Positions 9,596 through 20,671 of a stretch of 64,000 bases of DNA are shown piece by piece. The stretch spans positions 155,281,092 to 155,345,091 of the forward strand of contig CM043943.1 of the NCBI GenBank assembly GCA_014529385.2, in the 5' to 3' direction. The notes beneath the pieces are model-generated. The model was not told the origin of the DNA. It searched no databases and saw only the letters and a list, made by a program, of their open reading frames with translations. The stretch's first letter is position 1. Each line of letters starts with the position of its first letter. The stretch is from Adiantum capillus-veneris. Lineage: Eukaryota; Streptophyta; Polypodiopsida; Polypodiales; Pteridaceae. Both the position numbers and the translations under genes were made by a program.

Positions 9596-12254
9596 AGACC
9601 ACAAATGACTTCCTGAGATCTGGCAAAACAATAACTGGATCTGAAGTCAACTTTTCCCTTTAAGAGACTAAAAGCTGAAATCTCTTTTTGGGTCCATCTG
9701 AAAGTGACCTCTTTCTTTTGCAATGCGTGAAGAGGCGATGCTATCTCTGCAAAATTTCTGATAAACCTTCTATAGTAGGAACACAATCCCAAGAAGCTTC
9801 TGACATCGTGCACAGTCTTCAAGTTTGGCCATGTCTTGATAGCTTCGACCTTTGCGGGATCCATTCTAACACCATCCTTTGAGACTATGTGGCCCAGAAA
9901 GTGGATCTCTTCGAGGAAGAATTTCCTTTTCTTAGGATTGACAAGTAACCTGTGACTGCGCAGCTCTTCGAACACAATGGTCAAGTGACGCCTATGCTCC
10001 TCTTCATTCTTCGAATACACTATCATGTCATCGAAGAACGTTCCAACAAACTGTTGATGCGAGCGAAAAATCCGGTCTATCATTCTGTCGAAGGTGGCAG
10101 GAGCATTTGTTAGCCCAAACGGCATCACTAGAAACTCATAAAGACCAAATGTCGTTCTAAACGCAGTCTTGTGCACATCCTCTGGCCTTACACGAATCTG
10201 ATAGTACCCACTCTTAAGGTCTATCCTGCTGAAAATTGCAGCACCCTCTAAACGATCGAGAATATCATCAATGCGAGGAATAGGAAACCTATTCTTGATG
10301 GTATTCTTATTCAACGCACGGTAATCAATACACATGCGCCATGAGCCATCCTTCTTCTGCACTAGGAGCACTGGGGAGCAAAAGGGTGAAGAACTAGGCT
10401 GAATCAGCCTCTTCTCTAATAACTCCTCAACCTGGCCCATAATCTCTTTCTGCTGCGCCGCACTAACCCTGTAGGGAGGTCTATTTGGTGGGCTACACCC
10501 TGGCACCAAATCTATCCGATGGTCCTCAGGTCTCTCTGGCGGCAATTGCGACGATAATGAATCAGAAAAACAGTCACTAAACTTTTGCAAAAATGCTGAC
10601 CTTTCTTTATCTAACACAGATAAATTTGACTGATCACTATCTGAGACATCACGTGCAAAAATCAAGTACACAGAAAGATGATTCTTTATTACAAAAGTGA
10701 TAGCGGAAGCAGATACAATAGGGACTGGCTCTCCTTTAAGCTTAACATCCAAGATGTGAGTTTCGCCCCTATGCTGTATAGTGATCTTTTTGTTGTAGGC
10801 ATCCAAGACTCCATGCACTCGGAACATCCACGGGATCCCCAACAAGGCGTCACAACCTTCCAGCGGCATGATGTAAAACTCTTCAGTGTCCACATACGAC
10901 TGAATATGCACACGCAGTTTTCCAATGATGGGAGTAACACACTCTGAGTGGCCAGGACATGCCAACCCTGCCTCTGCTGTGTACCCCATCTCTTCAGCTC
11001 TAATGCCCAGCTTCATAGCTAACTCTGGTGAGATAAAGTTGGCTTTGGCACCTGGATCAAAGAAGATGAATGTCGTCTGATCCCTAACTTTACCCCATGC
11101 CCTGCATAACTCACTGGCATCTGTGTTGGGCCTATCACCCACCATGTCTGGCACTAAACCTACCGTGGGTTTTGGCTTCTTGCTTTTCTGATCTTCTTTA
11201 TCCTCTGAGTCAGCTGGCCTTTTCCTTTGTGGACAATTGATAGAAAAGTGACCAGGCTGCTCGCATATAAAGCATTTGTTCTCAGCCATTAGGACCTTCT
11301 TTTCCTCAAGCGACTTGCGCACAAAAGGCTTCCTTTTCTGTTTCTTTGCCTGCGCTCCAGAAGTCCCAGCTGAATCCTTGTCTTTGGTGGCCTTTTCTGA
11401 CCCCTGTGACGCATCAGGAGCCGTTTTCACAAAGGGCTTCTTCGCTGAATTTTTCTTTTGCTGCCCTCCTTTGTCACTGCTCGGAAATCCATTGTCCTCT
11501 CCTTTCAACAAGGCGAGGCCAGTGTTCGCAACTTCCATAAGCTGAGTAAGAGTAGCCACTCTGTTCTTTGTACAGTAATCGTGAAGCCCTTTAGGCAGCC
11601 CACAACAGTACTTCTCTATTTGCTCTGTCAATGGCACAAATCTGTAGGAGGTCATTGAGAGTAATGCTTTACAAAACCTCCTATTGTACTCCAGCAAGCT
11701 CTTGCACGAAGCTGAAGTAAGCTGGTGCCAATCTGTCAGGACGTCGGCTTCAAATTCATTTGACAACCAAGCAGATGCAAACATTTGCTTGAAGTAAACC
11801 CAAGTGGCGGGTGTCTGTCCTTGCATTAACAATGTCGTCCACCATGTAAGCGCATTGTCCTTTAAGAAAGTGGAAGCTTTCCTGACCTTCAAGGCCTCTG
11901 TAAAATTCCCTCCCGCATCAGCTGTATCAAACTGCTGGAGGAAAGTGAGTGCCTTTGTCTTGTCCTCGAAACCACTGAAGGTACTGAACTTTACCGCTGC
12001 ACCACCTTCTTTGTAAGCCTTCGGCTTCTCTAGTGCCCCCAAATTGTCATACGGAATGGTCTGCAACATGGGCACTGTAGTAGGCATGATCGGCACGTGT
12101 TGGCCATTCACATTTTGCGTTAGAGGTGCGATATCTGGCTGCTGTCCAGAAAAACCAGCCATGCCAAAATGACCCTGTGGCACCCCAAACTGGCCCCGGT
12201 TGCAGTGGAAACCTTGCTGCATGCCGATACTACCATACATGGGGTTTGGCATGA
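9596..12254 (-). pseudogene. G1-B gag (3' half)-protease-reverse transcriptase
   Basis: This long minus-strand frame (part of an 898-codon frame) contains, in order: gag core (FSTFSGFEDK, TWWTTLL, EQIEKYCCGLPK), zinc knuckle CFICEQPGHFSINC, protease with FFDPGAKANFISPELA and IMPLEGCDALLGIPW, and reverse transcriptase with [26 protein letters not shown] and the catalytic FFDDMIVYSKN. One inserted G near 9660 shifts the frame in the RNase H linker, and a stop follows at 9596. The gag front lies at 18765-19492, beyond T2. Confidence 0.9.
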
Positions 12255-12812
12255 TGTCACAAAGTGATGACGTGGCGGACAGCAAAAACCCTAAATTCTG
12301 CCAGAAACCCTAAAATTCCTGCAAACCCTAATTTTTGCCAAAAACCCTAAATTCCGGAAAACGCGGAGGCGGATTATTTTATTTAAAAAAAAATATTTTT
12401 TTTTTTTGCAAAACAATGAGCGACGCGAATTTTGCTTTTGCTTTTTTTTTATTAAAAAAAGAGAAAAGACTCTCTAAGAGAGAGAGAGAATTGATGCTTT
12501 TGATTTTTAAAGCTTTTGGGGCTCTGCTTTTGGGCATCCCTTGTAACCTTTAAATTAGTGGTGAGGGCCTCACTTCTCAGAGCATCTGGACGCAAAGTCT
12601 GAGAGTGAAACCCTAACCGCTCTCTTGTACTTTGATGATTGATTAATACAAAAAGAAATACCGAAAGGGGCGCCAGTCTTTGGGGCCAATATCTCTAGGC
12701 ACGGAACTCCGCCGGGCCAGTGCAAATCTATTGTGATCTGTGAATTGTTTTGAAGTGGTTATTTGGTGCTGTCGCGGTTGATTCTTGACTTGGAGTGTCC
12801 AAGTCTGTTACA
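12255..12812 (+). repeat. T2 5' LTR
   Basis: A 558-bp LTR begins TGTCACAAAGTGATGACG and ends CCAAGTCTGTTACA. By eye it differs from the 556-bp 3' LTR (18209-18764) at only a few substitutions and an A/T-rich indel patch near 12375-12410. It carries the telo-box array at 12286-12350 and the shared LTR core at 12651-12689. Confidence 0.95.
12286..12350 (+). promoter_or_regulatory. Telo-box array in T2 LTR
   Basis: Four telo-box motifs (AAACCCTAA) start at 12286, 12305, 12323 and 12342, spaced 18-19 bp apart. They are embedded in degenerate repeats with GCC/CTGC spacers. The 3' LTR repeats the array at about 18240-18304. Telo-boxes are known plant cis-elements bound by telomere-repeat-binding factors; a role here is inferred. 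Confidence 0.7.
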
Positions 12813-12813
12813 G

Positions 12814-12825
12814 TGGTATCAGAGC
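12814..12825 (+). promoter_or_regulatory. T2 primer binding site (tRNA-iMet type)
   Basis: TGGTATCAGAGC follows the 5' LTR after one G. It is identical to the T1 site. Confidence 0.95.
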
Positions 12826-12882
12826 ACGGCCGATTTCTCTTCTACGGGAAATCGATCCCCGAATTTTTTTTCCGCGGCACCT

Positions 12883-14500
12883 ATGGCTTCAGGCAATGAT
12901 CAGTCGACTCCCTCTGCATCTGGAGATGCGGGCTGGGATCACAACGAAGATTCAGACAAAGAGTATGGCCCGCCTCGGCCTACTCAAGCGGAGCAAAGAG
13001 AGATGGAGCGTCGTCAATTGATTGGCGATGCAACAAAGATGATCCTCAATTTTACCAAGGACCCGAAGATGGCAAAATATATAAACCAGACCTCTTTGGA
13101 AGAGGTACAGATGGAGTGGCAGAGAACCACAACACCACTCCCGAAACCCGCTCTCAAGAAACCTTCTGCCTCCAAGAAATATACGGATAAGGAACTGGAG
13201 AACGTGGTTGATGCACGGATTGCTCAGCTTTTTGACACGCAAAAGAAAGCCAAAAAGCACGGCAAAAAGCAGAAGAAAGGCACTGACTTCCCGGGATATT
13301 TGGGTCGTCGGTCGACATTTGACAAGGCAAAGAAATTGAAGAAGCGCGTCAAGTTTGAAGACCTACCCAGTTCTTCTTCTTCTTCTTCTGACAGTTCTTC
13401 TAGCTCCTCGGATTCGAGCGAAGAAGACAGAAAAGGTAAAAAGCGAAGCAAGAAGCAACGCTTTGGAAAGGGCAAGAGAAAGGCAAAGAAGGCTAAATCT
13501 CGCCCAGAGACTGACAGTTCTACTGAGGACTCGTCTACAGACAGCTCAGATCCTGATGACGGAAAGTTTTATGCGAACAAGAAGAATTTTTACAAAGCCA
13601 ACCAGTATGACTTTCTCGAAGATAAAAGCAAGAACGTCCGAGAGTTTAAGGAAGGTGGCCACTCGATCAAGTTTGATACTTTTCAGGATACTCAGATGCT
13701 TCGAAGGCTTCGTCTTTTATACAGCAGTTTGACATCGCTTTCGCGGGAGGACGCTATTCAGAGCACTCCAAGATTCGGAGAGCTGCCTCTTACTTTAAGG
13801 GGAATGCTCGTACTTGGTGGTCCACGCTTCTATTAAGCAAGACTGTGCCAGTTACATGGCTGAAATTCAAGAGGCTTTTTATTTCTTCTTGTTTGACTTA
13901 AGAGTTTGAGCGAGATATACGAGCTGCTTGGAACCATCTCCGGATGACCAAGAGCGATACAGTGAATTCTTATTGTGAAAGATTCTGGAGCTCTTTTCTA
14001 CCCGCCTCTTCATTCAAGAAGATCTCGTTCAGAGAACAGATTGAGCGGTTTACCTTGGGTCTACCTACAGAGATCCGAAATCACTGCTTGGAACAGAAGT
14101 CAGCTTCTATTCAGGAGTTGATGAGTCATGCGAAGCGGGGCTTTGCCATTCACTCTTGCAGTCTGAGCTACCCCACAGATGAGGCCATGACACAACGAGC
14201 CGAACAGACTTCTGGGAATGAAAGTAGAATGAAAAATAGCAATCCAGAGAAAAAAAAAAGGATGCACGACCCAAGCTTACTCCTGAGGAGAGAGCTCGCT
14301 TCATCAGAGAGGGGAAGCGCTTTGGATGCGGGGAACATGGACATATTTCCGCAAAGTGCCCTGATAAGGCACAGAAAGAACAGAATGATAAAGACGACGA
14401 CAGGTCTGAGAGTTCGAGAGAAGCTGAGGAATGTGGCAGAAAAGGCAGATAGAAAAGCAGAACTGGTACCACATGGCGTGGGACCTGCACCGAATCTAAT
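12883..14500 (+). pseudogene. T2 gag (broken)
   Basis: The likely start is ATGGCTTCAGGC at 12883. The N-terminal part is acidic, then Lys-rich with a serine run (about 13370-13440). The conserved core starts with GGHSIKFDTF (13660). Near 13685 the frame shifts; the rest (TWWSTLL, SYCERFWSSFLP, EQIERFTLGLPTEI) lies in other frames, with a TGA near 13900. The zinc knuckle region FGCGEHGHISAKC (about 14317-14355) has Arg in place of the expected first Cys. This copy cannot make a full gag. Confidence 0.85.
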
Positions 14501-14860
14501 GAATGAAAGTACAAACTTCGCCGCTTTCGGGGCAAAGCGAAGGATCAGGAAGCTCTTTTGAAGGAGCCAAGGCCAACTTCCTTTCACTTGGAATTGGCGG
14601 CTCGATTTGGAACTACGCCCGACAGATTGACGCCACAGGCGGAGGTAGTTTGACTGGCACCCGGATGGGATGTTGCCATTACACTGAGCATTGGCAAACT
14701 TCGTTTGCAATGACAGGGGTGTTCAGGGCACGTGAGTGACGTTCTACTCGGGATCCCTTGGTACCACAAGAACTACGCCGTGGTTGACTACCAGGCCGAG
14801 AAAGCGACTTTGATAAATAAATAAAGGGCTTAGAGATTGTACTTGATGAACTTCAGTTTT
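14500..14860 (+). pseudogene. T2 protease remnant
   Basis: Short pieces in shifting frames correspond to a retropepsin: KEPRPTSFHLELAARFGTTP, AITLSIGKLRLQ, and [19 protein letters not shown] near 14740-14800. The catalytic motif region seen in G1 and G2 (DPGAKANF) is degraded, and sequence between GHVS and DVLLGIPW is deleted relative to T1. Confidence 0.65.
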
Positions 14861-14963
14861 CTTACTCATTCTTTTGGGAGAACTGAACGATGGATAAAAG
14901 TTGAATATATTTTGACCTGAAGAAAAGAACGCCAAGATTTTTTTTTCTCCACGCTCATGCCGA

Positions 14964-15640
14964 TTGCTTTTGAGAGGGCATGAAGATCATACCATTGATC
15001 TGATATCTGGAAGCACGCCACCGAATCGGCCACCGAATCGTGTGAGCCGAGTACAGAATGAAAAGATTATGAACTCAGTGAAAGACCTCTTGGAAAAGGG
15101 TCTTGTCCAGCCTAGTACTTCACCGTACTGCTCTCCAGTGTTGTTGGTTTTGAAGAAAGACGGATCTTGGAGAATGTGCATCGATTATAGCACTCTCAAC
15201 GAAATCACCATCAAGAACAGATTTCCGATTTCTAGGATCGATGATATACTCGACACGTTACAGGGATCCTGGTGCTTTAGCAGGATTGACTTGAAGAGTG
15301 GATATCATCAGATCAGGATAGCGCCAGGAGATGTCTACAAGACAGCTTTTCGGACGACTTTTGGGTTATTTGAGTTTTTGGTGATGCCTTTTGGCTTAAC
15401 CATTGCTCCTGCGACATTTAACCGGATGATGGATAGGATTTTTCGAGAGTCCAGGCTATTTGTTGGCACTTTCTTTGACGACATCATTGTTTTCTCCAAG
15501 AATGAGGCAGAACACAGAGATCATCTGCTTCAAGTCTTTCAGGCATTACGAGATCACACACTAGTGATTAATGCTAAGAAAAGTGAATTTTTCCTACCAT
15601 GGATAGACTTTTTGAGACACATTGTGTCAGCAGCACAGCA
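14964..15640 (+). pseudogene. T2 reverse transcriptase
   Basis: A 234-codon frame contains the RT blocks [46 protein letters not shown] and the intact catalytic box FFDDIIVFSKN. Near 15600 a frameshift follows the SEFFLPWIDFL region and the reading continues in the next frame. The enzyme would copy element RNA into DNA. No methionine start is expected because it would be part of a polyprotein. Confidence 0.9.
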
Positions 15641-16290
15641 GGAGTGCAAATGGACCCGGCCAAGATAGAGACTATCCGTGATTGGCCCGATTTGAGGAAT
15701 GTCCATGAAGTTAGAAGCTTCTTGGGACTGTGTTCGTACTACAGGCGGTTCATACGAAAGTTTGCAGAGGTTGCTTCCCCTTTGCATACCTTGACACAGA
15801 AAGGAGTACCTTTTTCGTGGGGACCCACAGAGGTGACTGCCTTTCGGACATTGAAAGAGAAATTGACTACGGGACCAGATTTGACTTTGCCGGACTTGCA
15901 GAAGTCATTTGAAGTATTTTGTGATGCTTGTGGTCGTAGTCTGGGTGCAGTCTTGATGCAAGAAGGCCATGTCATAGCTTACGAGAGTCGTTTGTTCTCT
16001 AGGCCGGAGATGACAGCACAGATTTATGAGAAAGAGCTTTTGGCGGTTATCCATGCTCTTACTCAGTGGCGGCATTACCTACTCGAAGCGGATTTTACTG
16101 TCTTTACAAACCATCAGAGTTTGCGCTACTTCTTGTCACAGAAGCAGCTTTCGGAAAAGCAGATGCGGTGGGTGAACATCTTGTCACAGTTCCACTTCGA
16201 GATTGTCCATGTGCAGGGACAGAAGAATGTGGTGGCAGATGCTTTGTCTCGGAAACCGTTGGTTCTGGCTATTTCTGCGATACATCATAG
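15640..16290 (+). pseudogene. T2 RT connection and RNase H
   Basis: Part of a 382-codon frame (15599-16747). After VRSFLGLCSYYRRFI the RNase H-like domain shows FEVFCDACGRSLGAVLMQEG, YEKELLAVIHAL and NVVADALSRKP. These are the usual Gypsy RNase H blocks and, unlike the flanking domains, they lie in one uninterrupted frame. Confidence 0.85.
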
Positions 16291-17330
16291 GAGCTTCGAG
16301 GATATGGTCGATCAATGTGCCACAGATACAGATTTTGCAGATATTTTCACACGGATACGGGATGGGGAGACAGTAGCTGGATACTCCCTTTGGGAAAGCT
16401 ACTTGATGAAAAAGACTATGTTGTGCGTTACACAGCCGTTGGGGGAAAAGGTTATGACTGATTGCCACTGTCCACCTTTTACGGGTCACCGCGGCATTGC
16501 TACCACCATGAAAGGGGTAGAGAGAGATTTCTTTTGGCGGAGACTGAAGAAGGATGTGGAAGAGTTTGTGTGCAGTTGCTTGGTATGCCAGAAGGTCAAG
16601 TTTGACAGGCATAAGGCACAGGGATTGTTACAGCCTTTACCCATACCCACCCGCCCCTGGGAAAATATTGAAATGGATTTCATTTTTTTTTATCTCCCGA
16701 GAATACAGAATGATCACGATGATTTTCCGATTACATGGCACGCCTGAGACGATTGTCTCCGACAGAGACCCCAGATTTATGAGTTTGTTTTGGAAGGCAA
16801 TTTGGGAGAACATTGGCACGCGGTTGCAGTTCTCGTCATCGTTCCACTTGCACACTGATGGGCAATCTGAGATTGCCAATTCAGTGATTTATTGAAGTCT
16901 TGTATCTCGCATCAGAAGACTCAATGGGAAAAGAACTTACCTTTGGTGGAATTTGCCTACAATAACACGATACATTCTTCGACGGGGAAGACGCCATGAG
17001 AGATTGTTGAAACTGCTGCGAAGGTTCCATCCTTCCTGAGCACGAAAGATTAGAAATTTGAAGCGGATAAATATTCGCGAGACTTCGATACGGCTTTTGC
17101 CAAGGTTCGCGAGACTTTGCAGGAGTCTCAAGAACGACAGAAAAAGGCAGCGGATCGCCATCGTCGCGACTGGAAACTGAAGGAGGATGATTGGGTGCTC
17201 TTACTTTTGAGAAGGCACGCCTAAGAAAGAAAAAGGGAAAGGAGAGGCTTTTTTCCAAAGCTTAGTATGTGATACTACGGACCTTTCCAAATCACTGACA
17301 AGATAAATGATGTCTCCTTCCGATTGAAAC
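16290..17330 (+). pseudogene. T2 integrase with internal deletion
   Basis: The zinc-binding part is present (HCPPFTGHRGIATTMKGV, then CLVCQKVKFDRHKAQGLLQP). After YLPRIQNDHDD the sequence jumps directly to the equivalent of FRLHGTPETIVSDRDPRF. Compared with T1 and G1, about 34 codons of the catalytic core (about 103 bp) are missing and the frame changes. TAG and other stops follow near 16890-17060. The C-terminal part continues with LKLPDTWRIHNALHVSLLKP. Confidence 0.85.
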
Positions 17331-17623
17331 TGCCAGATACTTGGAGGATTCACAATGCATTGCATGTGAGTCTCTTGAAACCTGTTAAGGGTGATGTGCC
17401 TGATGATGGGGAGCCTGATGAGCAACCCAAAGTGGAAGAAAACGAGGAGATCCTTGTTCTTGAACAGATTTTGGCACATAATGATACGAAGAAAGGTAAA
17501 GTCCGAAGGCGGTTCTTGGTTAAGTTCAAGAACTTTCCTGCATTTGATGCGAAGTGGATGGAGGAGGAGGACCTAGCAAATACTCCTCGGATTGTGAAAC
17601 TTTACCTCGATGTTTTGGTTTAG
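17324..17623 (+). CDS. T2 integrase C-terminus with chromodomain-like end
   Basis: A 99-codon open frame has the integrase end HVSLLKPVKGDVP, an acidic linker and then RRRFLVKFKNFPAFDAKWM followed by EEEDLANTP. This matches the pattern of chromodomains in plant chromoviruses (hydrophobic strand, K-x-Y/F-P turn, W-x-x-E helix), which bind modified histone H3 and steer integration. It is in frame to its stop at 17621-17623, but it is cut off from an intact polyprotein upstream. Confidence 0.75.
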   Translation: MKLPDTWRIHNALHVSLLKPVKGDVPDDGEPDEQPKVEENEEILVLEQILAHNDTKKGKVRRRFLVKFKNFPAFDAKWMEEEDLANTPRIVKLYLDVLV

Positions 17624-18196
17624 CATAGTCTACTCCAAACGGAACCCAGAATTCAGCTTGGCCGAAGATCTGGTGCAGTGGGATGCACAAGAGGGGAGTC
17701 ACTCCACTGCTTTGTCAACAGATGCCTCGATTTTGATACTAAAGTCACTGATGTCTCTTTGAGCTTCAGGGATACTCAGAGCTGACAGTATTCTGCTGGA
17801 TGACTTTATGAAATGGAATTCCTGATTATGATACTGATTTGTTCTTGACTTCTTGTGAGTGCAGGAACTGATAGACGAAATGACTGCAACATTTTGGTCT
17901 ACTTGATCTCGAATAGACATGGTTGCAATAGGGGTTAGTCAATCGGACATCGATGAGGTCCCGATTGGACCTAGATGTGATTGCTAGCTACATTGCCGAT
18001 AAATCATGGTCTAAGATCCGAATGAATGTTGAATGTCATGTGATGTCCTGTGATGTTGTGTGATGTGACTGTCGATTTTGTACATGTGCTAGATGTGTGT
18101 TCCTAGTACGTAGGTACTAACAGTCAGTGTCTGCTAAGACGGTTTATGGCTTTTGTCGGTTTTGCAGACGTAATCGCGGTCGATTACAATGCTTTC
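17624..18196 (+). other. T2 3' untranslated region
   Basis: No coding potential is seen. The stretch is shared in outline with T1 (26670-27277) and T3 (minus strand, 2364-2700), which shows it is a normal family component between the chromodomain and the polypurine tract. Confidence 0.6.
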
Positions 18197-18208
18197 AAGA
18201 GGGGGGTA
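18197..18208 (+). promoter_or_regulatory. T2 polypurine tract
   Basis: CAAGAGGGGGGTA precedes the 3' LTR start at 18209. The motif is the same as in T1 (27278-27289). Confidence 0.85.
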
Positions 18209-18764
18209 TGTCACAAAGTGATGATGTGGCGGACAGCAGAAACCCTAAATTCTGCCAGAAACCCTAAAATTCCTGCAAACCCTAATTTTTGCCAAAAACC
18301 CTAAATTCCGGAAAACGCGGAGGCGGATTATTAAAAAAAAAAAACTTTCTTTTTTTTGGAAAACGATGAGCGACGCGAATTTTGCTTTTGCTTTTTTTTT
18401 ATTAAAAAAAGAGAAAAGACTCTCTAAGAGAGAGAGAGAGAATTGATGCTTTTGATTTTTAAAGCTTTTGGGGCTCTGCTTTTGGGCATCCATTGTAACC
18501 TTTAAATTAGTGGTGAGGGCCTCACTTCTCAGAGCATCTGGACGCAGAGTCTGAGAGTGAAACCCTAACCGCTCTCTTGTACTTTGATGATTGATTAATA
18601 CAAAAAGAAATACCGAAAGGGGCGCCAGTCTTTGGGGCCAATATCTCTAGGCACGGAACTCCGCCGGGCCAGTGCAAATCTATTGTGATCTGTGAATTGT
18701 TTTGAAGTGGTTATTTGGTGCTGTCGCGGTTGATTCTTGACTTGGAGTGTCCAAGTCTGTTACA
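18209..18764 (+). repeat. T2 3' LTR
   Basis: The 556-bp LTR starts TGTCACAAAGTGATGATG and ends at the right target duplication CATGA. It is nearly identical to the 5' LTR, which means T2 is the most recent of the large insertions here. Confidence 0.95.
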
Positions 18765-19492
18765 CATGATGCCTTGCATACCCCTGAACACTGTTCCTGG
18801 CATGTACGGCTGACTTCAGGCGCATAACCAGCCATACTTTGAAACACTGATCCACCCCCAAAATACCGAGGATGTACCGTGGGTGGTGGAAAAACTGAGT
18901 GCATAGCCTGGTATCCAGCTCCTTGTCCATTCAAGACAGCATGCTGGCTCTGAAAGGTGGCGGGCTGAACTGGCATAACCTGTGGAATAGGCGTTCTAGC
19001 CACCTGTTCAAGCACGGGAGGAACCTGCTTTGGAGCCCCTGACTCCGCAACATGCGGGTGTTCCCTTTCCTCCTGCGCCACATGAAGTACCTGGGCTTGA
19101 GCATCAACAAGCTCCGTACGCGGCGTAGGTTGCCTATTTTGTTGTTGCACTGGTGGCGCTTGCAAGAATTCCATAAACCTCAGATTCTGCACCAGCTACG
19201 AAAAGACATTCACCGCAGCAACTAACTGAGTCTTGAACGCATCATCCTCAAGTTGCCCTGTCATAAAGCCCTGTACTACTGGAGGGACATTCACGTTGAC
19301 AGGAGGTATAGACTGACGTGGCCGTGAGCTCTCACCAATCTCAAAAACCATAGGAATCTCCTGCCTGTCCTTTGAAGAGGAACCCTCTTCCATAATTCCC
19401 TTCCCCTTGTCAACCAGAGTATAATCCCCGTGTTCCTGCACTATGTGTCTTTACCCTGAACAATCCAGGCTCACTCTTTGAGGAAAAAGTGA
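18765..19492 (-). pseudogene. G1-B gag, N-terminal part
   Basis: The minus strand reads MVFEIGESSRPRQSIPP, VVQGFMTGQLEDDAFKTQL, and the Pro/Gln-rich stretch GGGSVFQSMAGYAPEVS, all parallel to G1-A and G2 gag. A stop (TAG for Q) interrupts at about 19195. The usual start ATGGCYGAC is changed to CTGGTTGAC, so the first upstream Met (19441) is not the ancestral start. The gag continues at 12254 on the other side of T2. Confidence 0.85.
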
Positions 19493-19498
19493 TTGATA

Positions 19499-19515
19499 TC
19501 CCGGCAATGGAACCA
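19499..19515 (-). promoter_or_regulatory. G1-B primer binding site (tRNA-Glu-like)
   Basis: On the minus strand TGGTTCCATTGCCGGGA abuts the LTR end TTTCA. It differs from the tRNA-Glu complement TGGTTCCGTTGCCGGGA at one base. It is the best-preserved of the three G-family primer sites. Confidence 0.75.
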
Positions 19516-20671
19516 TGAAACCGGCCCGTAGGGCGGTAGGCGTTGGCTTTCACCCGAAACTCTTTACTTTAGACACACACAGAGCACCTTGAAAGAGAAC
19601 CTGCGACGGGAATTAACACTTAATCACACAGACGGCTCGGAAGCTAGAATGCTGGGGGTATTAGGGTCCGTTTAGGGCCGAAACCCTAAACCTCTTGGGG
19701 GTATTAGGGTCCGTTTAGGGCCGAAACCCTAAACCTGCAAAAATACAGAGCATGCTGTAATTCCCTGTTTTGGGCTCCATTTCGCGTGCCGGTCGCATAT
19801 AGCAAGACCTCGAGCTCCCGCACCTGTAGGGCTACTTGCCCTTTGAATCGGACGAGATTTCTGGCGTGAAACCTCTCCGAATTCACCTGTACCTGCGGTG
19901 GATTAGCCGCTAGCTAATCCAGTACCTGTGCAAGAGGCTCTTGCCTCGGCAATCGCGCATGAACCCACATAATTGTACATTGGTCAAATGAAAAGCCCAC
20001 TAGTGGGGCATAACATACTGCTCGTAGGGGAGAGAGAGAGCAGTGTGTAGAGTGCAGGGCATCACTCCTAGCACCACACTGTACATGAGAGGGAAAGGAA
20101 GCACTCCATAGCTCTTAACCTGTGACAAAAGCTGAAATGAGACCTCTCCCAGCTTAAAAATCAGCACCCATTTTTCTGTAGGAGGAAAGTCCATGAAAAA
20201 CTGACACTTGGCGCATTTTCAAGCATTTTCCTGTTTCGGGTTTGTCGCTTAAAAATATCCTGACCGGTTGCCCAGTTGACTTCACGGCAGAGTTGTAAAA
20301 TGTTCCCCTAGTCATACCGAAGGTAATGACGCGAACACATTTTACGGCCCAAAATAGCAGTTCCCTAAATTTTAGGAGATGCTTCCGTTAGGCTCCCACT
20401 GGTCTTCTGACCATCTATCCTCATTGGAACCGCATCCAAAAGTGCAATGTGGCCCAACTATCGGATACTTTTTGTTGGTAGTCCCACCTTGACTTTACGC
20501 CTTAATTGAGTTCACTTCCTAGTATCCACCAACTTGCTAAGTGTGACGAGAGAACCTATATGATCTTGCTTTGAGCCTAGACATCCTCTTACCATACGAA
20601 TTCCAGTGCCGACCACTTCCCGTCTGCGGGTGAATGTACCGTTCACATTGGCCATACAATGTCTGACCGTT
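19516..20671 (-). repeat. G1-B 5' LTR, truncated and rearranged
   Basis: On the minus strand the 3' end reads CCGGTTTCA at 19516. The LTR lacks the shared core region (deleted near 19650) and has a 43-bp tandem duplication (19654-19696 and 19697-19739) of the hairpin block with CCGTTTAGGGCCGAAACCC. It stops at about 20671, roughly 100 bp short of the normal LTR start, where it is joined to plus-strand integrase of copy A. Confidence 0.8.

Larger units (their letters stand above)
12255..18764 (+). mobile_element. T2: Ty3/Gypsy chromovirus-like element inserted in G1-B gag
   Basis: The element of 6,510 bp has two near-identical LTRs, a tRNA-iMet primer site, gag, protease, RT, RNase H, integrase, a chromodomain-like end and a polypurine tract. 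A perfect 5-bp duplication CATGA flanks it (12250-12254 and 18765-18769), and the G1-B gag continues across it. The reading frames are broken and part of the integrase core is deleted. Confidence 0.95.

Noticed and set aside
10678-12016. Plus-strand frames of 64-89 codons across G1-B
   Set aside because: These are antisense shadows of the minus-strand polyprotein.
13224-14710. Minus-strand frames, one of 180 codons
   Set aside because: Antisense of the Lys/Ser-rich T2 gag; hydrophobic appearance is a by-product of the codon pattern.
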